A stretch of 64,000 nt of DNA, taken from assembly GCF_031585635.1 (NCBI RefSeq), contig NZ_CP134195.1, forward strand, positions 2,604,001 through 2,668,000. The letters run 5' to 3'. The first letter of the stretch is position 1; every line of letters begins with the position of its first letter. The notes beneath the pieces are model-generated. The model saw only the letters and a program-made list of their open reading frames with translations. It did no database searches and was not told where the DNA came from. Both the position numbers and the translations under genes were made by a program. Origin of the DNA: Paraburkholderia sp. FT54. GTDB lineage: Bacteria; Pseudomonadota; Gammaproteobacteria; Burkholderiales; Burkholderiaceae. Shown here piece by piece: positions 19,917 to 27,643 of this stretch.

Positions 19917-21152
19917 TCAGTTCGACGCCGCTTCGGCCTTCGCGCCGACAACGCTCTCGATGGCCTTGGCGAGTCGCTCGAAGCCTTCGTTCATGTCGTC
20001 GAGCGGCATGATCAGCGACGGCACGAAACGCAGCACGTCAGGTCCGGCCATCAGCATGATTACGCCGTGCTGGCCTGCTGCCGTGACGAAATCTTTCGCA
20101 CGACCCTTGAATGCATCGGTCAATTCCGCACCAATCAACAGACCTCGGCCACGCACTTCCGTGAACAGACCGAAGCGTTCGTTGAGCTTCGCGAGGTGGC
20201 CCTTCAACGCTTCACTGCGCGAGCGCACACCTTCCAGCAGCTTCGGATCGCTGACCAGCTCGACCACCTTTTCGGCGATCGCCGCGCCGAGCGGATTGCC
20301 GCCGTATGTCGTGCCGTGCACGCCAACCTTGAAATGCGCGGCCAGTTCGTTGGTGGTCAGCATCGCGCCGATCGGGAAACCGTTGCCGAGCGCCTTGGCC
20401 GTGGTGAGGATGTCCGGCGTCACACCGGTTTCCTCGTATGCGTAGAAATAGCCGCTGCGGCCCACACCCGTTTGTACCTCGTCAAAAATCAGCAGTGCGC
20501 CGTGCTGATCGCAGGCTTCGCGCAGCGCCTTGAGGAACGCCGGATCCGCCGGGATCACGCCGCCTTCGCCCTGAATCGGCTCGACGATCACCGCGCAGGT
20601 TTGCGCGCCGATGGCTTTCTTTGCTGCTTCGATGTCGTTGTACGGCAGATGCGTGATGCCGGCCGGCACCGGGCCGAAACCTTCCGAATACTTCGGCTGG
20701 CCGCCGACGCTGACCGTGAAGAACGTGCGACCATGGAACGACTGCGTGAACGAGATGATTTCGAATTTGTCCGTGCCATGGCGTTCGAACGCGACGCGGC
20801 GAGCCAGCTTCAACGCGGCTTCGTTCGCTTCCGCGCCCGAGTTGGCGAAGAACGCGCGGTCGGCGAACGTCAGGTCTTCGAGGCGCTTGGCGAGGCGCAG
20901 CACCGGCTCGTTGGTGTAGCCATTGCCGATGTGCCACAGCTTGCCGCCCTGCTCGTGCAGCACGTTCAGCAGTTCGGGATGCGCATGACCGAGAGCGGTG
21001 ACGGCGATGCCGCCGGCGAAGTCGATATAGTCGCGGCCTTGCGTATCCCAGACGCGCGAGCCGAGACCGCGATCCGGCACGAAGGCGGCGGGCGAAAACA
21101 CCGGTACCATGACTTCGTCGAAGGTCTGGCGTGTCACTGTCAGGTCGTTCAT
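19917..21152 (-). CDS. astC: Succinylornithine/acetylornithine transaminase
   Basis: 411-residue class III PLP aminotransferase for the third AST step (N-succinylornithine to the semialdehyde, with 2-oxoglutarate as acceptor). It could also use acetylornithine in biosynthesis. PLP contacts are seen: [14 protein letters not shown] (Asp to pyridine N), the Schiff-base Lys in [18 protein letters not shown], and [10 protein letters not shown]. It is first gene of the ast operon and follows the argR gene by 143 bases, which may carry a promoter. Its place in the cluster favours the catabolic role. Confidence 0.94.
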   Translation of the reverse strand: MNDLTVTRQTFDEVMVPVFSPAAFVPDRGLGSRVWDTQGRDYIDFAGGIAVTALGHAHPELLNVLHEQGGKLWHIGNGYTNEPVLRLAKRLEDLTFADRAFFANSGAEANEAALKLARRVAFERHGTDKFEIISFTQSFHGRTFFTVSVGGQPKYSEGFGPVPAGITHLPYNDIEAAKKAIGAQTCAVIVEPIQGEGGVIPADPAFLKALREACDQHGALLIFDEVQTGVGRSGYFYAYEETGVTPDILTTAKALGNGFPIGAMLTTNELAAHFKVGVHGTTYGGNPLGAAIAEKVVELVSDPKLLEGVRSRSEALKGHLAKLNERFGLFTEVRGRGLLIGAELTDAFKGRAKDFVTAAGQHGVIMLMAGPDVLRFVPSLIMPLDDMNEGFERLAKAIESVVGAKAEAASN

Positions 21153-21295
21153 GGCAAATCCTCGTTACAGGTGAGAGGTAATACAGGTAGTGTAGGAAAC
21201 CGCAGGCGATACGTCTTGCGCATACGCGACGCTTTCTATGAGGTTCCACGCGAATCGGCCGGGGTTCAGCCCGAGCCGGCGCGCTTGCGTGCGTT

Positions 21296-22345
21296 TCAAT
21301 CCGCCTGATCCGGCCGTTCGATCAGCGCGCCCGGCCGCGGTTCGCTGGCCGCGGCGCCGCTCGCGCCGGTCTGCTTGTCGATCCAGTTACGACGATCCTC
21401 GCGTGGTGTGACACCAAAGCGTTCGCGGTACGCATTCGAAAAGTGCGCCGCCGACGAAAACCCGCAAGCGAGACTGATCTGCACCACCGACTTGCTGGTA
21501 CGCTGCAATTGCGTGCGCGCTTTCGAAAGCCGCAGTCCCAGATAGTATTTGGACGGCATCGAGCCGAGATACTGGCGAAACAGGCGCTCCAACTGCCGCC
21601 GCGACACGCCGACGAGACCCGCGATCTCATCGGTGGTGAGCGGGTCTTCGATATTCGCTTCCATCAGCAGCAACGCGTCGTTCAGGCGTGGATGACGCTC
21701 GCCCGGCGCGGTCACGAACGGAATACGCTGCCGCTCCTCGCCCGCGCGCAATACGCCCACGCCGAGCGTGTCCGCGATCCGATCCGCGAGTTCGGGACCG
21801 TGCTCGCGGCCGATCATCGCCAGCATGAAGTCGACGGTCGCCTGGCCGCCCGCGCAGGTCGCGCGATCGCGGTCGATTTCGAAGATCTGTTGCGTGACGA
21901 TGGAGCGCTCGAACTGCTCGGAGAACTGCTGATAGGTTTCCCAGTTGACGCTCACGCGATAGCCGGACAACTGCCCTGCCATGGCGAGCCACCATACACC
22001 GTGATGAATGCCGGTGACGAGCGGCGTGCGCTGGCCGACGCGCGAAAGGCTCGCAAGAAAGAGGCGATAGTCGGCGAATTGCTGAAAGCGCTCGCTGACG
22101 ATGATCAGCCAGTCGCACGAAATCGCGTCGCCGAACGCGGCGTCGGCGGGCCAGTGCGCGCCGCCCGCGAGCGGCACCGCGCGGCCGTCCCACGAGCACA
22201 CCTGCACGCGGTACAGCGCGCGGCCGTCGATTTCATTGGCGAGATTGAGCGCGTCGACAATCGGCCCGACGCCCGACATCGACACGGGCGGCAAGGCGAC
22301 GATGGCGACCTGCGTGGTGCGAGCCGGGCTGGACGGACGGGGCAT
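21296..22345 (-). CDS. argR: AraC-family transcription regulator, ArgR type (GATase1-like sensor)
   Basis: 349-residue regulator. The N-terminal DJ-1/GATase1-like domain (residues ~10-190, VAIVALPPVSMSGVGPIVDALNLAN) is typical of Pseudomonas ArgR and CdhR. The C-terminal AraC double helix-turn-helix (residues ~230-330) includes GVSRRQLERLFRQYLG and CGFSSAAHFSNAYRERFGVTPRE. In Pseudomonas ArgR activates aot and aru genes in response to arginine; its position between aotP and astC here strongly suggests the same. It is 25 bases downstream of aotP, so it is probably autoregulated within the transport operon. Confidence 0.9.
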   Translation of the reverse strand: MPRPSSPARTTQVAIVALPPVSMSGVGPIVDALNLANEIDGRALYRVQVCSWDGRAVPLAGGAHWPADAAFGDAISCDWLIIVSERFQQFADYRLFLASLSRVGQRTPLVTGIHHGVWWLAMAGQLSGYRVSVNWETYQQFSEQFERSIVTQQIFEIDRDRATCAGGQATVDFMLAMIGREHGPELADRIADTLGVGVLRAGEERQRIPFVTAPGERHPRLNDALLLMEANIEDPLTTDEIAGLVGVSRRQLERLFRQYLGSMPSKYYLGLRLSKARTQLQRTSKSVVQISLACGFSSAAHFSNAYRERFGVTPREDRRNWIDKQTGASGAAASEPRPGALIERPDQAD

Positions 22346-22370
22346 CGAGTGAATCTGCGCGAGCCGCGCG

Positions 22371-23162
22371 TTACTTCAGGCTGCCGGAGAGGAACTGCTT
22401 GAGCCGTTCGCTGCGCGGCGCGCTGAGCACTTCAGCGGGCAAGCCTTCTTCTTCGGTGCGGCCTTGATGCAGGAACATCACGTGATTCGACACGTTGCGC
22501 GCGAAACCCATTTCGTGAGTGACGACGATCATCGTGCGGCCTTCTTCGGCGAGCTTCTGCATGACCTTCAGCACTTCGCCGACCAGTTCGGGGTCGAGCG
22601 CGGAAGTCGGCTCGTCGAACAGCATCACGTCGGGGTTCATCGCCAGCGCGCGGGCAATCGCCACACGCTGCTGCTGCCCGCCCGACAGATGCGACGGATA
22701 CTGCTTTTCGAGGCGCGGCGCGAGACCGACCTTCTCGAGGTATTCGCGGGCACGGTCTTCGGCTTCCTTGCGCTTCAGACCCAGCACATGAATCGGCGCT
22801 TCGACAATGTTCTCGATCACATTCATGTGCGCCCACAAATTGAAATGCTGGAACACCATGGCCAGCTTCGTGCGGATGCGTTGCAGCTGCTTGTGATCGG
22901 CGACTTCGAGATTGCCGGCGCGGTCGGTTTTCGTCTTCACCGTTTCGCCGTCGACGACGATCTGCCCGGCGTTCGGCCGCTCGAGGAAATTGATGCAGCG
23001 CAAGAACGTGCTCTTGCCCGACCCGCTCGCGCCGATAATGCTGATCACGTCGCCCTTGTTCGCATTGAGCGACACGCCCTTGAGCACTTCGTTGTCGCCG
23101 TAGCGCTTGTGAATGTCCTGTACGGCGAGCTTGCAAGCTTCGGTTTGAGTCGTGTGGAGCAA
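22371..23162 (-). CDS. aotP: Arginine/ornithine ABC transporter ATP-binding protein
   Basis: 263-residue ATPase of the polar amino-acid uptake family (HisP/AotP). It shows Walker [11 protein letters not shown]-loop [13 protein letters not shown], signature [15 protein letters not shown], Walker [15 protein letters not shown] and the switch His in VVTHEMGFA. It energises import with the two permeases encoded just upstream. Substrate is inferred from the ast/argR neighbours; histidine or lysine could also be carried. Confidence 0.93.
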   Translation of the reverse strand: MLHTTQTEACKLAVQDIHKRYGDNEVLKGVSLNANKGDVISIIGASGSGKSTFLRCINFLERPNAGQIVVDGETVKTKTDRAGNLEVADHKQLQRIRTKLAMVFQHFNLWAHMNVIENIVEAPIHVLGLKRKEAEDRAREYLEKVGLAPRLEKQYPSHLSGGQQQRVAIARALAMNPDVMLFDEPTSALDPELVGEVLKVMQKLAEEGRTMIVVTHEMGFARNVSNHVMFLHQGRTEEEGLPAEVLSAPRSERLKQFLSGSLK

Positions 23163-23243
23163 GATGCTCTCCCTTTGAAAATACGGATCAATCTTCGTGA
23201 CGGCGCCAACGCAAAGCGCCGCCTACTGCAAACACGGCGCGTT

Positions 23244-23957
23244 TCAATGCGTGCGCACCGCCAGGTAACCCAGCCAATGACGCTCGGCGCGGCGGAACAA
23301 CGCCACCAGCGCGAACGACACCACGAGGTAAATCAGCGCCGCGAGGCCGAACGCGTCGAACGACTGGTAAGTGGCCGAGTTCGCGTCGCGTGCCACCTTC
23401 AGGATGTCCGGCACCGTGGCCGTGAAAGCGACCGTGGTGGCGTGCAGCATCAGGATCACTTCGTTACTGTACAACGGCAAGGCCCGCCGCAGCGCGGACG
23501 GTATCACAATGCGCCGGTACATCGTGAACCAGCTCATGCCGTAGGCGCGCGCCGCTTCCACTTCGCCGTGCGAGGTCGAACGGATCGCGCCGGCGAAAAT
23601 CTCCGTGGTGTACGCGCAGGTGTTCAGCGCGAAGGCGAGAATCGCGCAGTGAAAGCCGCTGCGGAAAAACGCGTCCAGCACCTGATGCGAGCGCACGAAT
23701 TCGAGGCTGTACATGCCGGTATAGATCAGCAGCAACTGCACGTACAACGGCGTGCCGCGAAACACGTAAGTGTAAAGACGCACCGGCGTCGACAGCCAGC
23801 GCTTCTTCGACACGCGCGCCACCGCCAGCGGAAGCGCCGCGCAGAAGCCCATTCCGACCGATGCCACCAGCAGCCACAGCGTGACCGCGAGGCCGGACAT
23901 GCGCTGGCCGTCCCAGTACAGGAACGCACGCCAGAATTGATTGAGGATGTCGATCAT
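23244..23957 (-). CDS. aotM: Arginine/ornithine ABC transporter permease (HisM/AotM-like)
   Basis: 237-residue inner-membrane permease with about five helices. The EAA loop is seen as EVEAARAYGMSWFTMYRRIVIPSALRRALP, the contact to the ATPase. It lies four bases after the other permease gene and 81 bases before aotP. It forms a heterodimeric channel with the AotQ-like protein. A solute-binding protein should deliver substrate, but none is encoded intact nearby. Confidence 0.92.
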   Translation of the reverse strand: MIDILNQFWRAFLYWDGQRMSGLAVTLWLLVASVGMGFCAALPLAVARVSKKRWLSTPVRLYTYVFRGTPLYVQLLLIYTGMYSLEFVRSHQVLDAFFRSGFHCAILAFALNTCAYTTEIFAGAIRSTSHGEVEAARAYGMSWFTMYRRIVIPSALRRALPLYSNEVILMLHATTVAFTATVPDILKVARDANSATYQSFDAFGLAALIYLVVSFALVALFRRAERHWLGYLAVRTH

Positions 23958-23961
23958 GGTC

Positions 23962-24663
23962 TCAGAGCTCCGCGTGCCGCACGCCGATCGAGTAGCGCTT
24001 TTCCAGCCAGATCAGCACGAGATTCGACGCGGTGGTGATCGCCAGATAGATCAGCGCGGCGACCAGGATGAAGAAGAACATGTTGAAGGTGCTTTTGCCG
24101 GCGTCCTGCGCGGCTTTGACCACGTCGGCGAGACCGATGATCGACACCAGCGCCGTCGCCTTCACCAGCACCTGCCAGTTGTTGCCGATGCCCGGCAGCG
24201 CGAAACGCATCATCTGCGGAAACAGGATGCGCGTGAACACGCGCGCGCCGCTCATGCCGTACGCACTGCCCGCTTCGAGCTGGCCGCGCGGCACCGCGAG
24301 AAAAGCGCCGCGGAACGTCTCGGTGAAGTACGCGCCGTAGATGAAGCCGAGCGTCAGCACGCCGGCCACGAACGGATCGATATCGAACTGCGGCAAATTC
24401 AGTGCATCGGTGAGATTGTTGACCGCGATCTGGATGCTGTAGAACAGCAACAGCATCAGCACCAGATCGGGCACCGAGCGGATCAGCGTTGTATAGCCGG
24501 TCGCGATTGCCCGCAGCGGACGGTTGAACGAGAGTTTCGCCGCCGCGCCCGCGAGGCCGAGCAGCACGGCGGCCGCCAGCGACAGGACAGACAGCTCGAT
24601 CGTCTGGATCGTGCCGGCCAGCAGCACCGGACCAAAGCCGTATAGGAACACGCGTGTCTCCAT
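23962..24663 (-). CDS. aotQ: Arginine/ornithine ABC transporter permease (HisQ/AotQ-like)
   Basis: 233-residue permease, first gene of the transport operon. It has five or so membrane helices and the EAA motif (GQLEAGSAYGMSGARVFTRILFPQMMRFALPGIGNNW). In relatives the binding-protein gene commonly precedes or follows this gene; here 258 bases of non-coding DNA lie upstream before an unrelated gene. Start ATG at 24663 is the natural one for the first helix. Confidence 0.92.
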   Translation of the reverse strand: METRVFLYGFGPVLLAGTIQTIELSVLSLAAAVLLGLAGAAAKLSFNRPLRAIATGYTTLIRSVPDLVLMLLLFYSIQIAVNNLTDALNLPQFDIDPFVAGVLTLGFIYGAYFTETFRGAFLAVPRGQLEAGSAYGMSGARVFTRILFPQMMRFALPGIGNNWQVLVKATALVSIIGLADVVKAAQDAGKSTFNMFFFILVAALIYLAITTASNLVLIWLEKRYSIGVRHAEL

Positions 24664-24921
24664 CCAGGTTGTTTGAGGATGTGTCGGACGGTGTCGGCTC
24701 GCGCCTGCCCCACTCGTCCAGCATGGCGCGCAGTCTCGCAGGCGAAAATTAATTTCTCAAAGGTGCGCGGCGGGTTTGTTGCGACGCAGCAGAGCGTGGT
24801 TTGGGCGGACTGTATAGCCTGCGGGGCGTGGTGTCGCGGGAGATTGATGTTTGCAGGGTGCGCGGCGTGCGGTGAGCGCCGCCGCGATTTAGCAAGTTTT
24901 GGGTCGCTTTTTCGATAGACG

Positions 24922-25875
24922 CTAGTCGATCCCCAACCTTGCCCGAATCGCAGGCAGCATATATTCCACCGCCGCGCGCCCTTCCTCGATGGCCGGCGCC
25001 GCGCGGTGAAAATCGAAGATCCCCATGCCGCCCAAACGCGGCTGGATCAAAATATCCGCCGGCTCACCCGCCAGGCGGCTGCGCGTGATGCGCACCTGCA
25101 TGATGTCGATGCTCTGCGCGATCGAGCTCAGCATGGACGGCACGCGTGCGCTCGGCGCGGGCGGTACGCGCACGTCGTCGGTGGCGCGCGCCTCGGCCGG
25201 CGCGAGCCAGCGCGGCCAGGGCTTGCCGTTGCGGCGCAGCGCGAGCGGCGGCGGCGCTGTCGGGTCGATGGCGGGCGTGTCGACCACCGCGCCGCCGAAA
25301 TCGCGGCCGTTCAGAATATCGTTGTTCAGATCGACGGCGATCACGCAGTCCGCGCGCATGCCGCGCGCCACCGAAACCGGCACCGGGTTGCTCAAGCCGC
25401 CGTCCACCAGCCAGACGCCGTTGTGCCACACCGGCGTGAAGATGCCGGGAATCGCAATCGAGGCGCGCACCGCGTCGACCACGCTGCCGTCCTGCAGCCA
25501 GCTTTCGCGGCCCGAATCGAGCTCGGTGGCGACCGCCGCGAACGGCATGTTCAGTTGCGCGATCGAGCGGCCGTTGAATTTATCGGCGAAAAGCTGGATC
25601 ACCTTGCGCCCGCCGAGCAGGCCGCCCGAGAGCCGCAGATCGAGCAGGCGCACCACCGTCTGCCACGTGAGCCGCGCGACCCACTCCTCGAGCCAGTCGA
25701 GATCGCCGTTCGCATACACCGCGCCCACCAGCGCGCCGATCGACGTGCCGCAGACCACGTCGGGCTTGATGCCCGCATCGTGCAGCGCGCGAATCGCGCC
25801 GATATGCGCCCAGCCACGCGCGGCGCCGCCTCCTAACACCAGCCCGATCCGGCTGTATCGACGTCGACGAATCAT
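24922..25875 (-). CDS. Patatin-like phospholipase (RssA type)
   Basis: 317-residue patatin-family serine acyl hydrolase. The glycine-rich oxyanion loop GLVLGGGAARGWAHIGA precedes the nucleophile elbow GTSIG (GxSxG), and the catalytic Asp lies in VDGGLSNPVPVSVAR. Together these give the Ser-Asp dyad. No signal peptide is seen, so it is probably cytoplasmic or membrane associated. A ~40-residue Pro-rich insert lies near residues 205-245. Lipid substrate unknown; the neighbouring BamE-like lipoprotein gene is 35 bases upstream and may be co-transcribed. Confidence 0.92.
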   Translation of the reverse strand: MIRRRRYSRIGLVLGGGAARGWAHIGAIRALHDAGIKPDVVCGTSIGALVGAVYANGDLDWLEEWVARLTWQTVVRLLDLRLSGGLLGGRKVIQLFADKFNGRSIAQLNMPFAAVATELDSGRESWLQDGSVVDAVRASIAIPGIFTPVWHNGVWLVDGGLSNPVPVSVARGMRADCVIAVDLNNDILNGRDFGGAVVDTPAIDPTAPPPLALRRNGKPWPRWLAPAEARATDDVRVPPAPSARVPSMLSSIAQSIDIMQVRITRSRLAGEPADILIQPRLGGMGIFDFHRAAPAIEEGRAAVEYMLPAIRARLGID

Positions 25876-25910
25876 CTTCTTCCCCGCTTCTGTCTTCTAC
25901 CTTCTAACTT

Positions 25911-26462
25911 CTATCGCCCACGGATCACGTCCGAACGCGATGTCGTGTACACCTTCTGATACTGGTCGAAATGCACGTTGAAAATCCCTTCTTCGGTCAC
26001 GCCGCCTTCGCGCCACTTCCAGCTCCACACGGTTTCCGGCTTGAGCGGAAACACCGCGACCTGACCCGGCTTGCCGAGCAGGCGGCGCACTTCGTCCTCG
26101 CTCATGCCCATGCGGATCTTCGCGAAGTTGGCCGCCGTCAGCACCTGGGTGATCGCCTGCAATTTGCCGTCACGATCGATGTCGACCATGTACGTGTTCA
26201 AGCCTTGCGGGCCGCGCGGATATTCGAAGCGTTTCGAACCGTCGGTGAACGTTCGCTCGGTTTCCGGCTTGCCCATCTGGTCGCGGATCTGCGCTTCGGT
26301 CGTGACGCCCGGCGTCATGTCCTTGAGCAATAACGCATCCGGTTTGACGGCGTTGAAGAATTCCTTGAGTTTTTGCACGGCGCGGTCGCTCGATTGGTCG
26401 TCGCAACCGGTCAACGCGACGCACGCGGCCAGCATGGCGACGGTAAGCAGTTTGAGGCTCAC
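25911..26462 (-). CDS. BamE/SmpA-OmlA-like lipoprotein with two motif copies
   Basis: 183-residue predicted lipoprotein. A hydrophobic leader ends in the lipobox LTGC, with the lipidated Cys near residue 19. Two stretches resemble the SmpA/OmlA (BamE) signature: MTPGVTTEAQIRDQMGKPE and IRMGMSEDEVRRLLGKPG, suggesting a duplicated BamE-like fold. GTG at 26462 is chosen because AGGAA lies seven bases upstream and the signal peptide begins there; a longer frame upstream lacks both. Outer-membrane role is inferred. It may be an envelope stress lipoprotein rather than the Bam complex subunit itself. Confidence 0.85.
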   Translation of the reverse strand: MSLKLLTVAMLAACVALTGCDDQSSDRAVQKLKEFFNAVKPDALLLKDMTPGVTTEAQIRDQMGKPETERTFTDGSKRFEYPRGPQGLNTYMVDIDRDGKLQAITQVLTAANFAKIRMGMSEDEVRRLLGKPGQVAVFPLKPETVWSWKWREGGVTEEGIFNVHFDQYQKVYTTSRSDVIRGR

Positions 26463-26662
26463 AGCGGATTCCTGTACGGATGTGAGCCGCGAAAGGCCCG
26501 CATCCCGTTGTGTAGTGTCTGCTACAGGATAACCGCGCACGGAGAAAACCGCGAGCGGGCGCGGCACGAAGGTGTGCGCCGTCGTACATGATGGATGGCG
26601 GAGGCAGCAGGCGGCGACGGCGGTAAGTCACGCGGCGAACCACGTTCAAAACCGGCGTCACA

Positions 26663-26694
26663 AGCAAAAAGGCGACGCTGTGCAAAGCGTCGCC
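26663..26694 (-). terminator. Intrinsic terminator on the minus strand
   Basis: On the minus strand GGCGACGCT, a six-base loop, AGCGTCGCC and then TTTTTG. This is a 9-bp perfect stem followed by five T, a classical Rho-independent terminator. No intact gene ends just upstream; the preceding ~220 bases are the structured region listed next. It sits 200 bases before the start of the BamE-like lipoprotein gene, so it could end an independent small RNA or act as leader attenuation. Confidence 0.8.
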
Positions 26695-26880
26695 GGGTCG
26701 GTCGATACGGTCAACCGGAAAGTGAAAGCGGCTAACTCCCCGCCTTAAAACGAAGCACCGCGGACGACGCGCAGCGGTCTGGTCCCGACGAAGCGGTGAG
26801 CAACCTTGGCTGCTCACCTCGCGCCATTGCCGGAATGGCAAACCGCTGCTTGATTGGCCGTCCTGGTCCCTCGATAAGCC
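26695..26880 (-). ncRNA. Candidate structured RNA (unidentified) ahead of a terminator
   Basis: Non-coding stretch with nested inverted repeats that form a three-way junction. An outer helix joins 26762-26766 to 26859-26863, and an 8-bp helix joins 26771-26778 (GCAGCGGT) to 26842-26849. Inside are a hairpin with 8-bp stem (26795-26802 with 26811-26818) and one with 6-bp stem (26823-26828 with 26834-26839). CTGGTCCC occurs twice (26779 and 26863). Strand is chosen from the terminator that follows on the minus strand. No riboswitch or housekeeping RNA class was recognised; it might instead be a 3' UTR or leader. Confidence 0.35.
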
Positions 26881-27021
26881 TTCCAAGTGCAGCTAATCTA
26901 AACGCATTGGCGGGTTTAGACGAGAGCGCGTTTACACCGAATCGGCAGATGATTCGCGCTGAGCGGCGAGGTCACGGCGCTATCGCATCAGGGATTCATG
27001 CGAGGACCGCGGCTGGCCTCG

Positions 27022-27270
27022 TCAAGGCAAAGGGAAGCTGCGATCGAAGCTCGGGCGCACGTCCAGATGCGCGCGGATCACATTGGCGGCTTCATAGGTG
27101 TCCGCCATGCGCTGCTGCGCGGCGACGACGCTGTCGTCGATCGCCACCGGGTGCACCTGGCCGCGCTGATAGACGGTCTTCAACACATCGGTCGGCAAGC
27201 CCGTGACACGCGACTGCATCGCCGCGACTTCGTCGGGATGCGAGAGCGCCCAACGCTGGCCGATTGCCAC
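27022..27270 (-). pseudogene. C-terminal fragment of a sulfonate/nitrate-type ABC binding protein (SsuA-like)
   Basis: About 80 codons read WALSHPDEVAAMQSRVTGL ... AIDDSVVAAQQRMADTYEAANVIRAHLDVRPSFD and then a stop. This matches the C-terminal lobe of aliphatic-sulfonate binding proteins (normally ~320 residues with a signal peptide). Upstream of about 27270 the similarity stops, and no start with a ribosome site or signal peptide is present. It is therefore a 5'-truncated remnant. It belongs to the decayed sulfur region that includes the SsuD-like fragment at 29966. Confidence 0.65.
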
Positions 27271-27321
27271 GCGCCGCTTCCGCATCGGCGGGCGTGATGG
27301 ACAACGCCCGTTGCAAAACAC

Positions 27322-27643
27322 ATCGGATTGCGAAATAAAAATGGAAAGTCGTCATGGCAGTGCGTACGTCGCGGCAACGCGTTGATTGGTCGTCGACGTT
27401 AAGACGCGCCGCTGGATAAGACAAACGCGTTATTCTGCTATGCAAATATGCGCCCGCTCAAGGCAACGGCCACGGGACGCATCGTCCACGAACGGCGGCG
27501 GAGCGGCAGTTCAAGGAAGCGCGCGCGCAGCGCGCGGCCTGAGCCGCGCCACTCTCGCTCGCTTCGCGTGCTTCGCCGGTTTCGCGCGCTTTGCCGGCCT
27601 GGGCGCGTGCGCCGGTTTCAACGGCCTCGTTCCGGCAAGCCAG
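27322..27643. other. Intergenic stretch without a supported gene
   Basis: About 320 bases between the SsuA-like remnant and the rhodanese gene stop. Positions ~27560-27625 contain imperfect short tandem repeats rich in TTCGC/GCCGG. No start, domain or RNA was recognised; open frames here are low-complexity Arg/Ala/Phe strings of the kind produced by GC-rich repeats. Possibly eroded coding DNA. Confidence 0.5.

Noticed and set aside
22464-24038. Long plus-strand frame opposite the arginine transporter genes
   Set aside because: Antisense to recognised ABC permease and ATPase genes; His/Arg-rich.
26701-26890. Plus-strand resemblance to part of 6S RNA (CCTTAAAACG and nearby GACGACG)
   Set aside because: Only short pieces match, the order of conserved bubble elements is absent, and the terminator lies on the other strand.
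27550-27625. Tandem-like Phe/Ala/Gly repeats in a plus-strand frame
   Set aside because: Imperfect GC-rich repeats with no start or ribosome site; not supported as a protein and too irregular for a repeat family.
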